Below are positions 25,952 to 34,870 of a stretch of DNA of 64,000 nt, piece by piece. A program made the translations under genes and the position numbers. Every line of letters starts with the position of its first letter. Positions within the stretch are counted from its first letter, which is position 1. The notes under the pieces were generated by a model. It saw nothing but the letters and a program-made list of their open reading frames with translations, was not told the DNA's origin and made no database searches. The stretch lies in NCBI GenBank assembly GCA_902494555.1, contig CABUTR010000004.1, positions 28,756 through 92,755 of the forward strand, in the 5' to 3' direction. The DNA is from an uncultured Collinsella sp. Its GTDB lineage: Bacteria > Actinomycetota > Coriobacteriia > Coriobacteriales > Coriobacteriaceae.

Positions 25952-27535
25952 TTACAGCTCGTAGAGCGTGGTGAACTTGTCCTGCAGGTAGCTGCAGTAG
26001 TAGCGGGCGTCGAATGCCATGCCGCAGGCACCCTTGATGAGTTCCGGCGCGTCCTTGGCACGGCCCCATTGCCAAATGTGCTCGCCCAGCCAGGTGCGGA
26101 CGGGTGCCAGGTCGCCGCTCGCACAGGCGCCATTGAGGTCGACACCGTCGCGGCACATGGCCGGCACAAACATGGCATCGTAGGCGCTACCCAGCGCATA
26201 CGTGGGGAAGTAGCCAAACGAACCGCCGCTCCAATGCGTATCCTGCAGGCAGCCGTGCGTGTCGTCGGGAACGGGAATGCCCAGGTACTCGTCCATAAAG
26301 CGATTCCAAAGCGCGGGGATGTCCTTGGCCGTAGCCTCGCCGGCAAACAGCATACGCTCGATCTGGTAGCGCACCATAATATGCAGCGGGTAGGTGAGCT
26401 CGTCGGCCTCGGTGCGGATCAACGACGGCTGCGCGATGTTCACGGCGCGGTAGAGCGTGTCCTCGTCAACGTCGCCGTAGACTTCGGGCGCGTGGCGGCG
26501 CAGTACCTCGAGCAGCGGTCCCATAAAGGCGCGGCTGCGACCCACGGTGTTCTCAAAGAAGCGGCTCTGGCTCTCGTGGATGCCCATGGAGGTGCCGCCC
26601 TCCAGGCAGGTGCGCGCATAGGCGGGATTGACGCCCAGCTCGTACATGGTGTGCCCCGCCTCGTGGATGATGCTGTAGACGTTGGAGATGCAGTCGTCCT
26701 CGTAGATGTGCGTCGCGATGCGCGCATCACCCACGGCAAAGCTCTCGCTAAACGGATGCTCGGTAAAGGCAAGCGTGGTGTCGTCCAGGTCCAGGCCGAC
26801 AAGCTTCATAAGGTCGAAGCTCATGGCGCGCTGGGCAGCCTCGGGCACGTGGGCGTGCAAAAAGTCGGCAGCCGGCTGCTGGCCGCGCTCGCCGATGGCG
26901 TGCACGAGCGGCACGACCGTGGCCTTGACCTCATCGCAAAACGCATCGAAGCTCTTGGCGGAAAGGCCGCGCTCGTACTGGCCGAGCCAAACGTCGTATG
27001 GATCGCGCTTGGGGTCCATGAGCTCGGCCTGATGCTTAAGTTGGGCGACGATTCTATCCACATAGGTCTCAAAGCTCGCCCAGTCGTTGGCTGCCTTGGC
27101 CTTGTGCCACACGGCGTCCGCCTCGCAGGTGAGCCTGGTCCAGGCCTCGGCTTCTTCGGTGGGGATGGCACTGGCCTCACGTTGATCGCGGCCGAGCACA
27201 CGGATCTCGTCGAGCAGCTGAGGGTCGTCGATTTTGCCGCCGGCGACGGTCTCGCGCGCTAACGAGCGTACGAGCTCAACGGACTTCTCACTGGTCAGCA
27301 GCTTGTGATGCTCGCCGGCAAGCGTGCCCATGGCGTCGGCACGCGCTGCTGCGCCGTTGGCAGGAGCAATCGTCGCTCCATCGAACTCGGCAATCTTGAG
27401 CAGGTACTCGCGGGTCCACAGTTTGCCTTCGAGCTTGCGGAGCTTCTTGACGGCCTTATCGACTTTAGCAGCCTTGACGCCCTTGGCAGCCTTTGCCACG
27501 GCGGCCTTGGCCTTCTTATCGAGTTTCTTTCCCAT
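25952..27535 (-). CDS. M32 family metallocarboxypeptidase (Taq type)
   Basis: The 527-residue enzyme removes C-terminal residues from peptides. The zinc motif HEAGH lies near 290 (IIHEAGHTMYELG), followed by HESQSRFFENTVGRS near 320 with the third ligand Glu, as in Thermus carboxypeptidase Taq. The N-terminal 50 residues are very Lys/Ala-rich (KKLDKKAKAAVAKAAKGVKA), which is unusual and may be a disordered extension. No signal peptide is seen. AAGGA precedes the ATG. Confidence 0.93.
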   Translation of the reverse strand: MGKKLDKKAKAAVAKAAKGVKAAKVDKAVKKLRKLEGKLWTREYLLKIAEFDGATIAPANGAAARADAMGTLAGEHHKLLTSEKSVELVRSLARETVAGGKIDDPQLLDEIRVLGRDQREASAIPTEEAEAWTRLTCEADAVWHKAKAANDWASFETYVDRIVAQLKHQAELMDPKRDPYDVWLGQYERGLSAKSFDAFCDEVKATVVPLVHAIGERGQQPAADFLHAHVPEAAQRAMSFDLMKLVGLDLDDTTLAFTEHPFSESFAVGDARIATHIYEDDCISNVYSIIHEAGHTMYELGVNPAYARTCLEGGTSMGIHESQSRFFENTVGRSRAFMGPLLEVLRRHAPEVYGDVDEDTLYRAVNIAQPSLIRTEADELTYPLHIMVRYQIERMLFAGEATAKDIPALWNRFMDEYLGIPVPDDTHGCLQDTHWSGGSFGYFPTYALGSAYDAMFVPAMCRDGVDLNGACASGDLAPVRTWLGEHIWQWGRAKDAPELIKGACGMAFDARYYCSYLQDKFTTLYEL

Positions 27536-27667
27536 ACCGTATCCTTAATCTCGCAGGCCGAGCGCCGCAGGCGGGTGCACGGCCAGTTTGCACAACTACC
27601 TGCCTTGTACCCAGCGCGAACAAAACGGAACGCGGTGATGCGCTCGCGAAATGTGTTATCCTATAGC

Positions 27668-27955
27668 CCAATGCGTTGACGGAGAGGGTTTTGCCCGCCG
27701 CGTCGCCGGCAAGAGAGGGAAGGTCATGGGCTGCAAGCCTTCCTGCGGTGGCAAGGGCCAAGCGTTCACTCCCGAGCAGCGACCTCAACGGGCGCGCGGC
27801 TAGCGGCGGCGAAGCCCCAGTAGGGAAGCCGTGAGCCTCGCGATAAGGGGCGCAGAGTGGGCACGGCGGGCCAGACATCCGCCGGGTCAAACAAGGTGGT
27901 ACCGCGGAATTCAACCGTCCTTGGGCAATGCACATGCCCGAGGGCGGTTTTTTTG
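27668..27955 (+). promoter_or_regulatory. T-box leader controlling pheST
   Basis: The conserved T-box AAGGTGGTACCGCG is at 27893-27906, followed by a terminator (27913-27949, AACCGTCC...GGGCGGTT, then seven T to 27954). The upstream 220 nt form several hairpins in place of stems I-III. A TTC triplet at 27765-27767 followed by A is the probable phenylalanine specifier. Uncharged tRNA-Phe should favour the antiterminator and so expression of pheS-pheT. An extended -10 (TGTGTTATCCT) lies near 27651-27661. Confidence 0.92.
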
Positions 27956-28040
27956 TTACCGAACCGGGCCGCGTTTTCGCAACGCTGGGCGGCGGCAGTC
28001 GTCCCGGCGAGCGGGGAGCGCGAGAGACGAAAGGGAAGAC

Positions 28041-29117
28041 ATGAGTCTGATTGATGATCTGGTCAAACTCGAGGAAGAGGCCAAGGAGCTCGTCGCAGGC
28101 GCCGACGACGCCGCCAAGCTCGAGGCTGCGCGCGTTGAGCTGCTCGGTCGCAAGGGCCGCATCACCGGCCTGATGCGCATGATGGGCAAGCTCGCCCCCG
28201 AGGATCGCCCCGTCATGGGCAAGCGCGCCAACGAGATGCGCCAGCTGATTGAGGGCATGCTCGACGAGCGCACGACCGAGATGAAGGCCGCCGCCCTCAA
28301 GCACGCACTCGAGCACGAGGCCGTCGACATCACGCTGCCGGGCATCCGTCCGCAGATCGGTCACCAGCACCTGATCAAGCAGATTATTGAGGAGGCCGAG
28401 GACATCTTCTGCGGTATCGGCTACACCGTCGAGTCCGGCCCCATGGTCGACACCTCCTATTACAACTTCACTGCGCTCAACGCTCCCATGGATCACCCGA
28501 GCCGCTCGGCCCGCGACACGTTCTATGTGGTCGACAATAACCCCGGCAGCGTCGCGCACCCCGAGGCCCACGCCCACGGCGAGTCCGACGTGCTGCTGCG
28601 CACCCAGACCTCGGGCGTGCAGATCCACACCATGGAGTCGCAGAAGCCGCCCATCTACATGATCTGCCCGGGCACCGTCTACCGTCCCGACACGGCCGAC
28701 GCCTGCCACCTGCCGCAGTTCAACCAGATCGAGGGTCTGGTCGTCGACGAGGGCATCACCTTTGGCGACCTTAAGGGCACGCTCGACTACTTTGTTAAGT
28801 GCATGTTTGGCGAGGACCGTAAGACGCGCTACCGCCCGCACTTCTTCCCCTTCACCGAGCCTTCCTGCGAGGTGGACGTGAGCTGCCACGTGTGCGGCGG
28901 CAAGGGCTGCAACTTCTGCAAGCACAGCGGCTGGATCGAGATCCTGGGCTGCGGCATGGTCGACCCCAACGTCCTGATCAACTGTGGCATCGATCCCGAG
29001 AAGTACACCGGCTTCGCCTTTGGTATTGGCGCCGAGCGCGTCGCGGCCCTGCGCTACGACCTGCCCGACCTCAGAACGCTCATGACTGGCGATATGCGCT
29101 TCTTGAACCAATTTTAA
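28041..29117 (+). CDS. pheS: phenylalanine-tRNA ligase alpha subunit
   Basis: The 358-residue catalytic subunit has an N-terminal coiled coil (about 1-90) and class II synthetase motifs: motif 1 near DIFCGIGYTVESGP, motif 2 near YRPDTADACHLPQFNQIEG, and motif 3 GCGMVDPNVL...GFAFGIGAERVA. An unusual Cys-rich insert CHVCGGKGCNFCKHSGW near 285 is common in actinobacterial and firmicute PheS. ATG 28041 follows AAGGGA; the frame extends upstream only through the T-box. It works with PheT as an alpha2beta2 enzyme. Confidence 0.96.
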   Translation: MSLIDDLVKLEEEAKELVAGADDAAKLEAARVELLGRKGRITGLMRMMGKLAPEDRPVMGKRANEMRQLIEGMLDERTTEMKAAALKHALEHEAVDITLPGIRPQIGHQHLIKQIIEEAEDIFCGIGYTVESGPMVDTSYYNFTALNAPMDHPSRSARDTFYVVDNNPGSVAHPEAHAHGESDVLLRTQTSGVQIHTMESQKPPIYMICPGTVYRPDTADACHLPQFNQIEGLVVDEGITFGDLKGTLDYFVKCMFGEDRKTRYRPHFFPFTEPSCEVDVSCHVCGGKGCNFCKHSGWIEILGCGMVDPNVLINCGIDPEKYTGFAFGIGAERVAALRYDLPDLRTLMTGDMRFLNQF

Positions 29118-29124
29118 GTTGACC

Positions 29125-29255
29125 TGTCCCGGCGGCTTCCCGAGCCACCGCACCTTGCCTTTCAATCGTCGGTTGCGTACCTAAGTACGCGGCCCTCCTC
29201 TTTCAAGGCAATCTGCGGCACCTCGGAAACCCGTCTCCGTAGCTGGAGTTTTCCG
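29125..29255. repeat. long imperfect palindrome between pheS and pheT
   Basis: Arms of about 27 nt (GGCTTCCCGAGCCACCGCAC... and ...CTGCGGCACCTCGGAAACC) enclose a central GCGTACCTAAGTACGC hairpin. It resembles in layout the elements after pheT and after the P-type ATPase. Confidence 0.6.
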
Positions 29256-29297
29256 TCTGTTTATTGCAGACGTTACAGATGAAAGGAGACCAGTTAG

Positions 29298-31751
29298 ATG
29301 CGCGTTTCTTACGACTGGCTCAAGACCATGATCGATATTCCGGAGGATCCCAAGACTCTTTCGGACGAATATATCCGTACCGGCACCGAGGTCGAGGCGA
29401 TCGACACCGTGGGCGAGTCCTTCGACCACGTGGTGACCGCCAAGGTACTCACCAAGACCCCGCACCCCGATAGCGACCACATGTATGTGTGTTCGGTCGA
29501 TGTGGGTGACAAGAATCTCGACGCCGACGGCAACCCCGCTCCGCTGCAGATCGTCTGCGGCGCGCAGAACTTTGAGGCCGGCGACCACATCGTCACGGCC
29601 ATGATCGGCGCCGTGCTTCCCGGCGACGTCAAGATCAAGAAGAGCAAGCTTCGCGGCGTCGTGTCCATGGGCATGAACTGTTCCGCGCGCGAGCTCGGCC
29701 TGGGCGGCGACCACTCCGGCATCATGATCCTGCCCGAGGATACGCCCTGCGGCATGCCGTTTGCCGAGTACGTGGGCTCGAGTGATACCGTGCTCGACTG
29801 CGAGATCACGCCCAACCGTCCCGACTGCCTGTCCATGATCGGCATGGCCCGCGAGACCGGCGCCATCTTCGACCGCGATTTCCACGTTGAGTTGCCCGCC
29901 ATCAAGGCCGAGACCGGCCGCGCGACCGACGACGAGCTTTCCGTCGAGATCGCCGACGAGGGTCTGTGCGACCGCTACGTCGCTCGCATCGTGCGTAACG
30001 TGAAGGTCGGTCCGTCGCCCGACTGGATGGTCAAGCGCCTCAACGCCCTGGGCGTGCGCCCGCACAACAACATCGTCGACATCACCAACTACGTGATGAT
30101 GCTCACCGGTCAGCCGCTGCACGCCTTTGACCTGGACACCTTTGCCGAGCGCGAGGGCAGGCGTCGCGTGGTGGTTCGCGCCGCCCAGCAGGACGAGAAA
30201 TTCACGACGCTCGACGGCGAGGAGCGCGTGCTCGACGCCGGCATGGGTCTCATCACCGACGGCGAGCGCCCCGTGGCGTTGGCCGGCGTTATGGGCGGCA
30301 TGGATTCCGAGATCGAGGACGACACCGTCGACGTGATGGTCGAGAGCGCCTGCTTCAACGCCGGTCGCACCTCGCACACCAGCCGCGATCTGTCGTTGAT
30401 CTCCGACGCCTCCATCCGTTTCGAGCGCCAGGTTGACGAGACCGGCTGCGTGGATGTCGCCAACGTTACCTGCGCACTCATCGAGGAGATCGCCGGCGGC
30501 GAGGTTGCTCCCGGCTATGTCGACGTTTTCCCCGCGCCCAAGACCATCGACAGCATTAAGCTGCGCCTGGCCCGCGTGCACGCCATCTGCGGTGCCGACA
30601 TCGAGCCCGACTTTATCGAGCGTTCGCTCACCCGTCTGGGCTGCACCGTCGAGCGCGACGGCGAGGACTTTATGGTCACCCCGCCGAGCTTCCGTCCCGA
30701 CCTGCCGCGCGAGATCGACCTGATCGAGGAGGTCTTGCGCCTGTGGGGCATGGGTCGCGTGACGGCGACCATCCCGGCTGCCAAGAACCACATCGGCGGC
30801 CTGACCCGCGAGCAGAAGCTCACCCGTAAGGTTGGTGAGATCCTGCGCGCCTGCGGCCTCAACGAGACCACGACTTTTGGCTTTGCCGCCCCGGGCGACC
30901 TGGAGAAGATCGGTATGTCCACCGAGGGCCGCGGTTGCCCCGTGGTGCTCATGAACCCGCTGGTAGCCGAGCAGACCGAGATGCGTCGTTCGCTGCTGCC
31001 GGGCCTGCTGCAGTCCGTGGCCTACAACGAGGCGCACGGTACGCCCAACGTGCACCTGTACGAGGTCGGCAACCTGTTCCACGGTCGCGAGAACGCCAGC
31101 CTGCCCAAGGAGACCAAGTCCGTGGCGGGTGTGCTCTCGGGCCAGTGGAGCGAGCAGTCCTGGAACATGAAGTACCGCAAGCTGCGCTTCTTCTTTGGCA
31201 AGGGCATTGTCGAGGAGCTGCTCGCCCAGCTGCGCATCGAGAAGGTTCGCTTCCGTCCCGTCGAGGGCGAGGGCTACGCTTTCTTGCAGCCGGGTCGTGC
31301 GGCCGAGGTTCTGTCCGGCGGAACCGTGCTGGGCTGGGTCGGCGAGATTCACCCCGAGGCGCGCGAGGCGATGGGCATCGATGAGGTCGTCGTTGCCTTT
31401 GAGCTCGACTTGGACAAGCTGATCAAGGGCGCCCGCAACCAGGAGAACTATCGCGAGTTCTCGCAGTACCCGGCCGTTGAGCACGACCTTGCTATCGTGG
31501 TCGACAACACTGTGACCTGCGAGGATCTTGAGCGTCGTATTACGAGTGCCGGCGGCAAGCTGCTCGAGGGCGTGCGCCTGTTCGATGTCTACCGCGATCC
31601 GGTCCGCATCGGAGCGGGCAAGAAGTCCATGGCCTTCGCACTTACGTATCGCTCTGATGACCACACGCTCACCAGCGAAGAGGTCGAGAAGGCGCACCAG
31701 AAGATCGTCACCAAGGTGTGCAAGGGCGTAAACGGCGAGGTTCGCTCGTAA
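29298..31751 (+). CDS. pheT: phenylalanine-tRNA ligase beta subunit
   Basis: The 817-residue subunit has, in order, an EMAP-II-like tRNA-binding domain (about 40-155), B3/B4 editing domain (about 210-385), B5 (about 405-475), the core pseudo-catalytic domain (about 485-690) and the C-terminal FDX-ACB anticodon-binding domain (about 720-815, FSQYPAVEHDLAIVVD). AAAGGAG lies before the ATG. It is co-expressed with pheS under the T-box unless the palindrome between them terminates some transcripts. Confidence 0.96.
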   Translation: MRVSYDWLKTMIDIPEDPKTLSDEYIRTGTEVEAIDTVGESFDHVVTAKVLTKTPHPDSDHMYVCSVDVGDKNLDADGNPAPLQIVCGAQNFEAGDHIVTAMIGAVLPGDVKIKKSKLRGVVSMGMNCSARELGLGGDHSGIMILPEDTPCGMPFAEYVGSSDTVLDCEITPNRPDCLSMIGMARETGAIFDRDFHVELPAIKAETGRATDDELSVEIADEGLCDRYVARIVRNVKVGPSPDWMVKRLNALGVRPHNNIVDITNYVMMLTGQPLHAFDLDTFAEREGRRRVVVRAAQQDEKFTTLDGEERVLDAGMGLITDGERPVALAGVMGGMDSEIEDDTVDVMVESACFNAGRTSHTSRDLSLISDASIRFERQVDETGCVDVANVTCALIEEIAGGEVAPGYVDVFPAPKTIDSIKLRLARVHAICGADIEPDFIERSLTRLGCTVERDGEDFMVTPPSFRPDLPREIDLIEEVLRLWGMGRVTATIPAAKNHIGGLTREQKLTRKVGEILRACGLNETTTFGFAAPGDLEKIGMSTEGRGCPVVLMNPLVAEQTEMRRSLLPGLLQSVAYNEAHGTPNVHLYEVGNLFHGRENASLPKETKSVAGVLSGQWSEQSWNMKYRKLRFFFGKGIVEELLAQLRIEKVRFRPVEGEGYAFLQPGRAAEVLSGGTVLGWVGEIHPEAREAMGIDEVVVAFELDLDKLIKGARNQENYREFSQYPAVEHDLAIVVDNTVTCEDLERRITSAGGKLLEGVRLFDVYRDPVRIGAGKKSMAFALTYRSDDHTLTSEEVEKAHQKIVTKVCKGVNGEVRS

Positions 31752-31756
31752 TCTTT

Positions 31757-31865
31757 GCCGTTCGGAACCCGTCCCCTGCGGGGTTTTCACGGCAACGTCC
31801 TCGCCGCTTCGCGGCTGCGGGATGTTGCCTTAGAAAACCCCTCTCGGGGGCGGGTTCCTGCGTTA
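31757..31865. repeat. long imperfect palindrome after pheT
   Basis: GAACCCGTCCCCTGCGGGG... pairs with ...CCCCTCTCGGGGGCGGGTTC around a tip TCCTCGCCGCTTCGCGGCTG. The tip and flanks closely match those of 40525-40612. Confidence 0.75.
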
Positions 31866-32024
31866 ATCTTGTTGCGAGCGGACCGCGCCTTCTTCCGGGT
31901 GACCGGAAAGTTGGGAATGCATGGGCCTTTATTGGACGGTGCGTGGACCTGGGTTAATAACGTACGTATTGCAAGGGCGTGCTGCGTTGTGGGCGGTGCG
32001 CCTTTTTGTTAGTATGCAGAGTCG

Positions 32025-32052
32025 GTGTTACGGATTGTTGGAAACGTAACAC
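32025..32052 (+). promoter_or_regulatory. NikR-like operator
   Basis: The perfect inverted repeat GTGTTAC-N14-GTAACAC (8-bp arms if the next base is counted) lies 24 nt before the nickel/cobalt transporter start. It equals the published NikR operator form GTGTTAC-N13/14-GTAACAC described for Geobacter-type NikR. The regulator gene is not in this window. Confidence 0.78.
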
Positions 32053-32076
32053 GCAACGTTCTGATTGAGAGGGCTC

Positions 32077-33162
32077 ATGCATATTCCCGATAATTATCTG
32101 TCCCCGCAGACCGATGCCGTTATGGCGGTGGCGATGGTGCCCGTTTGGGTCCATTGCATCAAAAAGGTACGCGCCACGCTCGATCGCGAGCACATGGCGT
32201 TCCTGGGCATTTGCGCCGCATTCTCCTTTTTACTCATGATGTTCAACGTGCCGCTGCCTGGCGGCACCACTGGTCACGCTGTTGGTGGCGCGCTCATCAC
32301 GCTGCTGCTAGGCCCCGAGGCTGCTGCCATTGCAGTCTCGGTTGCACTCGCGCTGCAGGCGCTGCTGTTTGGCGACGGCGGCGTTCTGTCCTTTGGCGCC
32401 AACTGCTTTAACATGGCTTTCGTGCTGCCGTTTGCCGCTGCTATCGTGTTCCGTGCGCTCAACAGCCGTTTGCACGACAAGAGCTGGGGCACCTCGGTTT
32501 CGGCCATCGTAAGCGGCTGGGTCGGCCTGTGCCTGGCGGCCCTGTGCGCGGCGGTCGAGTTTGGTATTCAGCCCATGCTCTTTACTAACGCTTCGGGCGC
32601 GCCGCTGTACTGCCCCTTCCCGCTGTCCATTGCCATTCCGGCCATGTTGGTCCCGCATATGTTGGTTGCTGGCGTGGTCGAGGGCGTGGCGACGGCCGCC
32701 ATCTACGGTTTCATTAAGAAGACGGCGCCGAGCGTTATCGTCGGGCCCGAGGCCGTCGATGGCCAGCTTGCTGCCGAGGGCGCTGCCACCAAGAAGACCT
32801 CGCTGGTCCCCACGCTCATCCTGGTCGCCGTGCTTGTCGTGGCCACGCCGCTGGGCCTGCTGGCCACGGGTGACGCCTGGGGTGAGTGGGACGCCGAGGG
32901 CGCCGCGACCGCCGTTCAGGAGGCTGGCGATGACAGCCTGCAGGCTTCGGTCGGCCTCGATACCCCGACCTTTGCCGATGCTCTGCCTACGGGTGATTAC
33001 CTGCAGGCCTATTCCGAGGAACAGGGTCTTGGCTTTGCCGGCCAGGCCGCGATGTATATCCTGTCCGGCGTGATTGGCGTGGCGGTGCTCACCATCGCAT
33101 TCCGTCTGATCTCGCTGACGGTTAAGGAAAGCGGTGCTCATGGCAATAGCCGAGCTGCCTAG
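32077..33162 (+). CDS. ECF-type nickel/cobalt transporter, NikM/CbiM fused to NikN-like domain
   Basis: The 361-residue membrane protein begins MHIPDNYLSP, the metal-binding N-terminus of CbiM/NikM S components, where the free amino group and His2 bind the ion. A CbiM core of about seven helices (1-225) is followed by a C-terminal part (about 250-361) with TPLGLLATGDAWGEW and a last helix, like NikN or PDGLE domains. The NikR-like operator upstream favours nickel over cobalt. GAGAGGG precedes ATG 32077. The next gene overlaps it by 23 nt. Confidence 0.9.
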   Translation: MHIPDNYLSPQTDAVMAVAMVPVWVHCIKKVRATLDREHMAFLGICAAFSFLLMMFNVPLPGGTTGHAVGGALITLLLGPEAAAIAVSVALALQALLFGDGGVLSFGANCFNMAFVLPFAAAIVFRALNSRLHDKSWGTSVSAIVSGWVGLCLAALCAAVEFGIQPMLFTNASGAPLYCPFPLSIAIPAMLVPHMLVAGVVEGVATAAIYGFIKKTAPSVIVGPEAVDGQLAAEGAATKKTSLVPTLILVAVLVVATPLGLLATGDAWGEWDAEGAATAVQEAGDDSLQASVGLDTPTFADALPTGDYLQAYSEEQGLGFAGQAAMYILSGVIGVAVLTIAFRLISLTVKESGAHGNSRAA

Positions 33163-33976
33163 CTGGCTCGCGGTCGAGCAGCGTTACGAGCCCGCGGGGG
33201 CTCGACATCGTGTGATGCAAAAGAACGTCCTGCACCTGGCGAGCCTGCTTGAGCGGGTTCGCCTGGGCGGCGGCGCACACAAGGGCGGGTCGATAATCGA
33301 CCGCGCCCTTTCTTCCGTTTCGGCCCCGGTGCGTTTGGTAGGGATGTTCGTTTGCGTTCTGTGCGTGTGTCTGACGCAAAGCCCGCTGTATCTGATGTTG
33401 ATGGCGGCGATCGCGTTGGTGCTGGTCGCGGTGCGCCCCGCACGCGGGCTGCGCGCGACCTTTGTACCGGCGCTCGGCGCCACGGGGCTTGCGGTTGTTC
33501 TGGCACTGCCCGCCCTGCTGCTGGGCGCGTCTGCTACGGGTGCCATGCTCAAGATCGCGCTCAAGACGTTCATTAACGTGTCGCTCGTGCTGGGCGTTTC
33601 GTGGACACTCACCTGGAGCCGCATGTCGGCGGCGCTCAAGACGCTACATCTGCCCGACGAGGTCATCTTTACGTTTGATATGGCGCTCAAGCACATCGAG
33701 GTGCTGGGCCGAACGGCGCACGATCTGACCGAATCGGTCATGCTGCGCAGTGTGGGTCGCGCGCCTGAGGGGTTTTCGCGCACCGACTCGGTTGCGGGTA
33801 TCATGGGCATGACGTTTATCAAGGCGATGGAATGCAGCCACGCGATGGACGAGGCTATGCTTTGCCGCGGCTTTGCCGGTGCGTATCCGGCGCCCGCGCG
33901 CGCCGGGTTTGGCTGGCGCGATGCGGTCTATGCGGCCGGCGTGGCGCTGCTGGCAGTGTTGTGCGCCGTGCTGTAG
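33140..33976 (+). CDS. ECF transporter T component (CbiQ/NikQ)
   Basis: The 278-residue transmembrane coupling protein joins the metal-binding component to the ATPase. It has a cytoplasmic N-terminal part with a Gly/His stretch, five to six helices, and the coupling-helix region ending MLCRGFAGAYP near 250, which corresponds to the Ala-Arg-Gly motif of EcfT proteins. ATG 33140 lies inside the end of the preceding gene; a GTG at 33134 is also possible. It sits in the middle of the nikMN-Q-O operon. Confidence 0.88.
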   Translation: MAIAELPSWLAVEQRYEPAGARHRVMQKNVLHLASLLERVRLGGGAHKGGSIIDRALSSVSAPVRLVGMFVCVLCVCLTQSPLYLMLMAAIALVLVAVRPARGLRATFVPALGATGLAVVLALPALLLGASATGAMLKIALKTFINVSLVLGVSWTLTWSRMSAALKTLHLPDEVIFTFDMALKHIEVLGRTAHDLTESVMLRSVGRAPEGFSRTDSVAGIMGMTFIKAMECSHAMDEAMLCRGFAGAYPAPARAGFGWRDAVYAAGVALLAVLCAVL

Positions 33977-34022
33977 GCGCTGCTGGTTCTGGCTGGGGAT
34001 GGAAATAGGGAAGGGCGACGTT

Positions 34023-34790
34023 TTGACGATCGATATGAATAGCGCGGCGGGCACGAACGGTGCGGGCGCCGAGGTCGCGCCGCTCATCGAGCTGCGCGAC
34101 GTGGTGTTCTCCTATGCGGGGCATACGGTGGTCGACGGCGTTTCGCTGCAGGTCGATCGTGGTGAACTCGTTGCCCTACTCGGTCCCAACGGCTGCGGTA
34201 AGACGACGATTATGCGCCTTATTAACGGCCTTGAACTCGCGGACGCAGGGATATACCTGTTTGACGGGCACGTGATCGATGCGGCGTTTCTAAGGGATTC
34301 CGCGGCCGCTCAGCGGTTCCATCAGCGCGTGGGCTTTGTGTTCCAGAACGCCGATGCTCAGCTGTTCTGCGCCACGGTGGGCGAGGAAGTCGCTTTTGGC
34401 CCGGCTCAAATGGGGTTGCCGACGGGCGAGCTCGACCGTCGCGTGCGCGATGCCATGGAACTGTTTCAAGTTGCCGACCTGGTCGATGCCTCGCCCTATC
34501 AGCTTTCGGGTGGGCAAAAGAAGCGCGTGGCGCTGGCTGCGGTCGTGTCGATGAGCCCCGATATCTTGGTGCTCGACGAGCCCACCAACGGTCTCGATGA
34601 GGACTCGTGCGACATCGTAGTCAACTTTTTGCTGGCCTACGTTGCTGCCGGTAAGACGGTTTTGATGAGTACGCACCATCAAGATTTGGTGCGACGCCTG
34701 GGTGCCCGTGCAATCTATATCGATCGATATCACCATGTGGTCGAGGCGCCGGTGCCGTCGTATGGAACCGAAAGCGGTGCTACGGACTAG
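34023..34790 (+). CDS. ECF transporter ATPase component (CbiO/NikO)
   Basis: The ABC ATPase has Walker A GPNGCGKTT, Q-loop FVFQNADAQLF, signature LSGGQKKR, Walker B ILVLDEPTNG and switch STHH, all typical of CbiO. It powers nickel/cobalt uptake with the two preceding membrane proteins. The start is uncertain. TTG 34023 has AAGGG 7 nt upstream, while ATG 33999 (CTGGGG upstream) or ATG 34035 are in frame. About 255 residues result from 34023. Confidence 0.92.
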   Translation: MTIDMNSAAGTNGAGAEVAPLIELRDVVFSYAGHTVVDGVSLQVDRGELVALLGPNGCGKTTIMRLINGLELADAGIYLFDGHVIDAAFLRDSAAAQRFHQRVGFVFQNADAQLFCATVGEEVAFGPAQMGLPTGELDRRVRDAMELFQVADLVDASPYQLSGGQKKRVALAAVVSMSPDILVLDEPTNGLDEDSCDIVVNFLLAYVAAGKTVLMSTHHQDLVRRLGARAIYIDRYHHVVEAPVPSYGTESGATD

Positions 34791-34870
34791 TTGCTGCGTA
34801 GAGGATGCGTAGCCGCCCGCGCGGCTTTGCCGTGATGGTATAGTTATCCAGGTTTTTTATGGGGGTGGCT

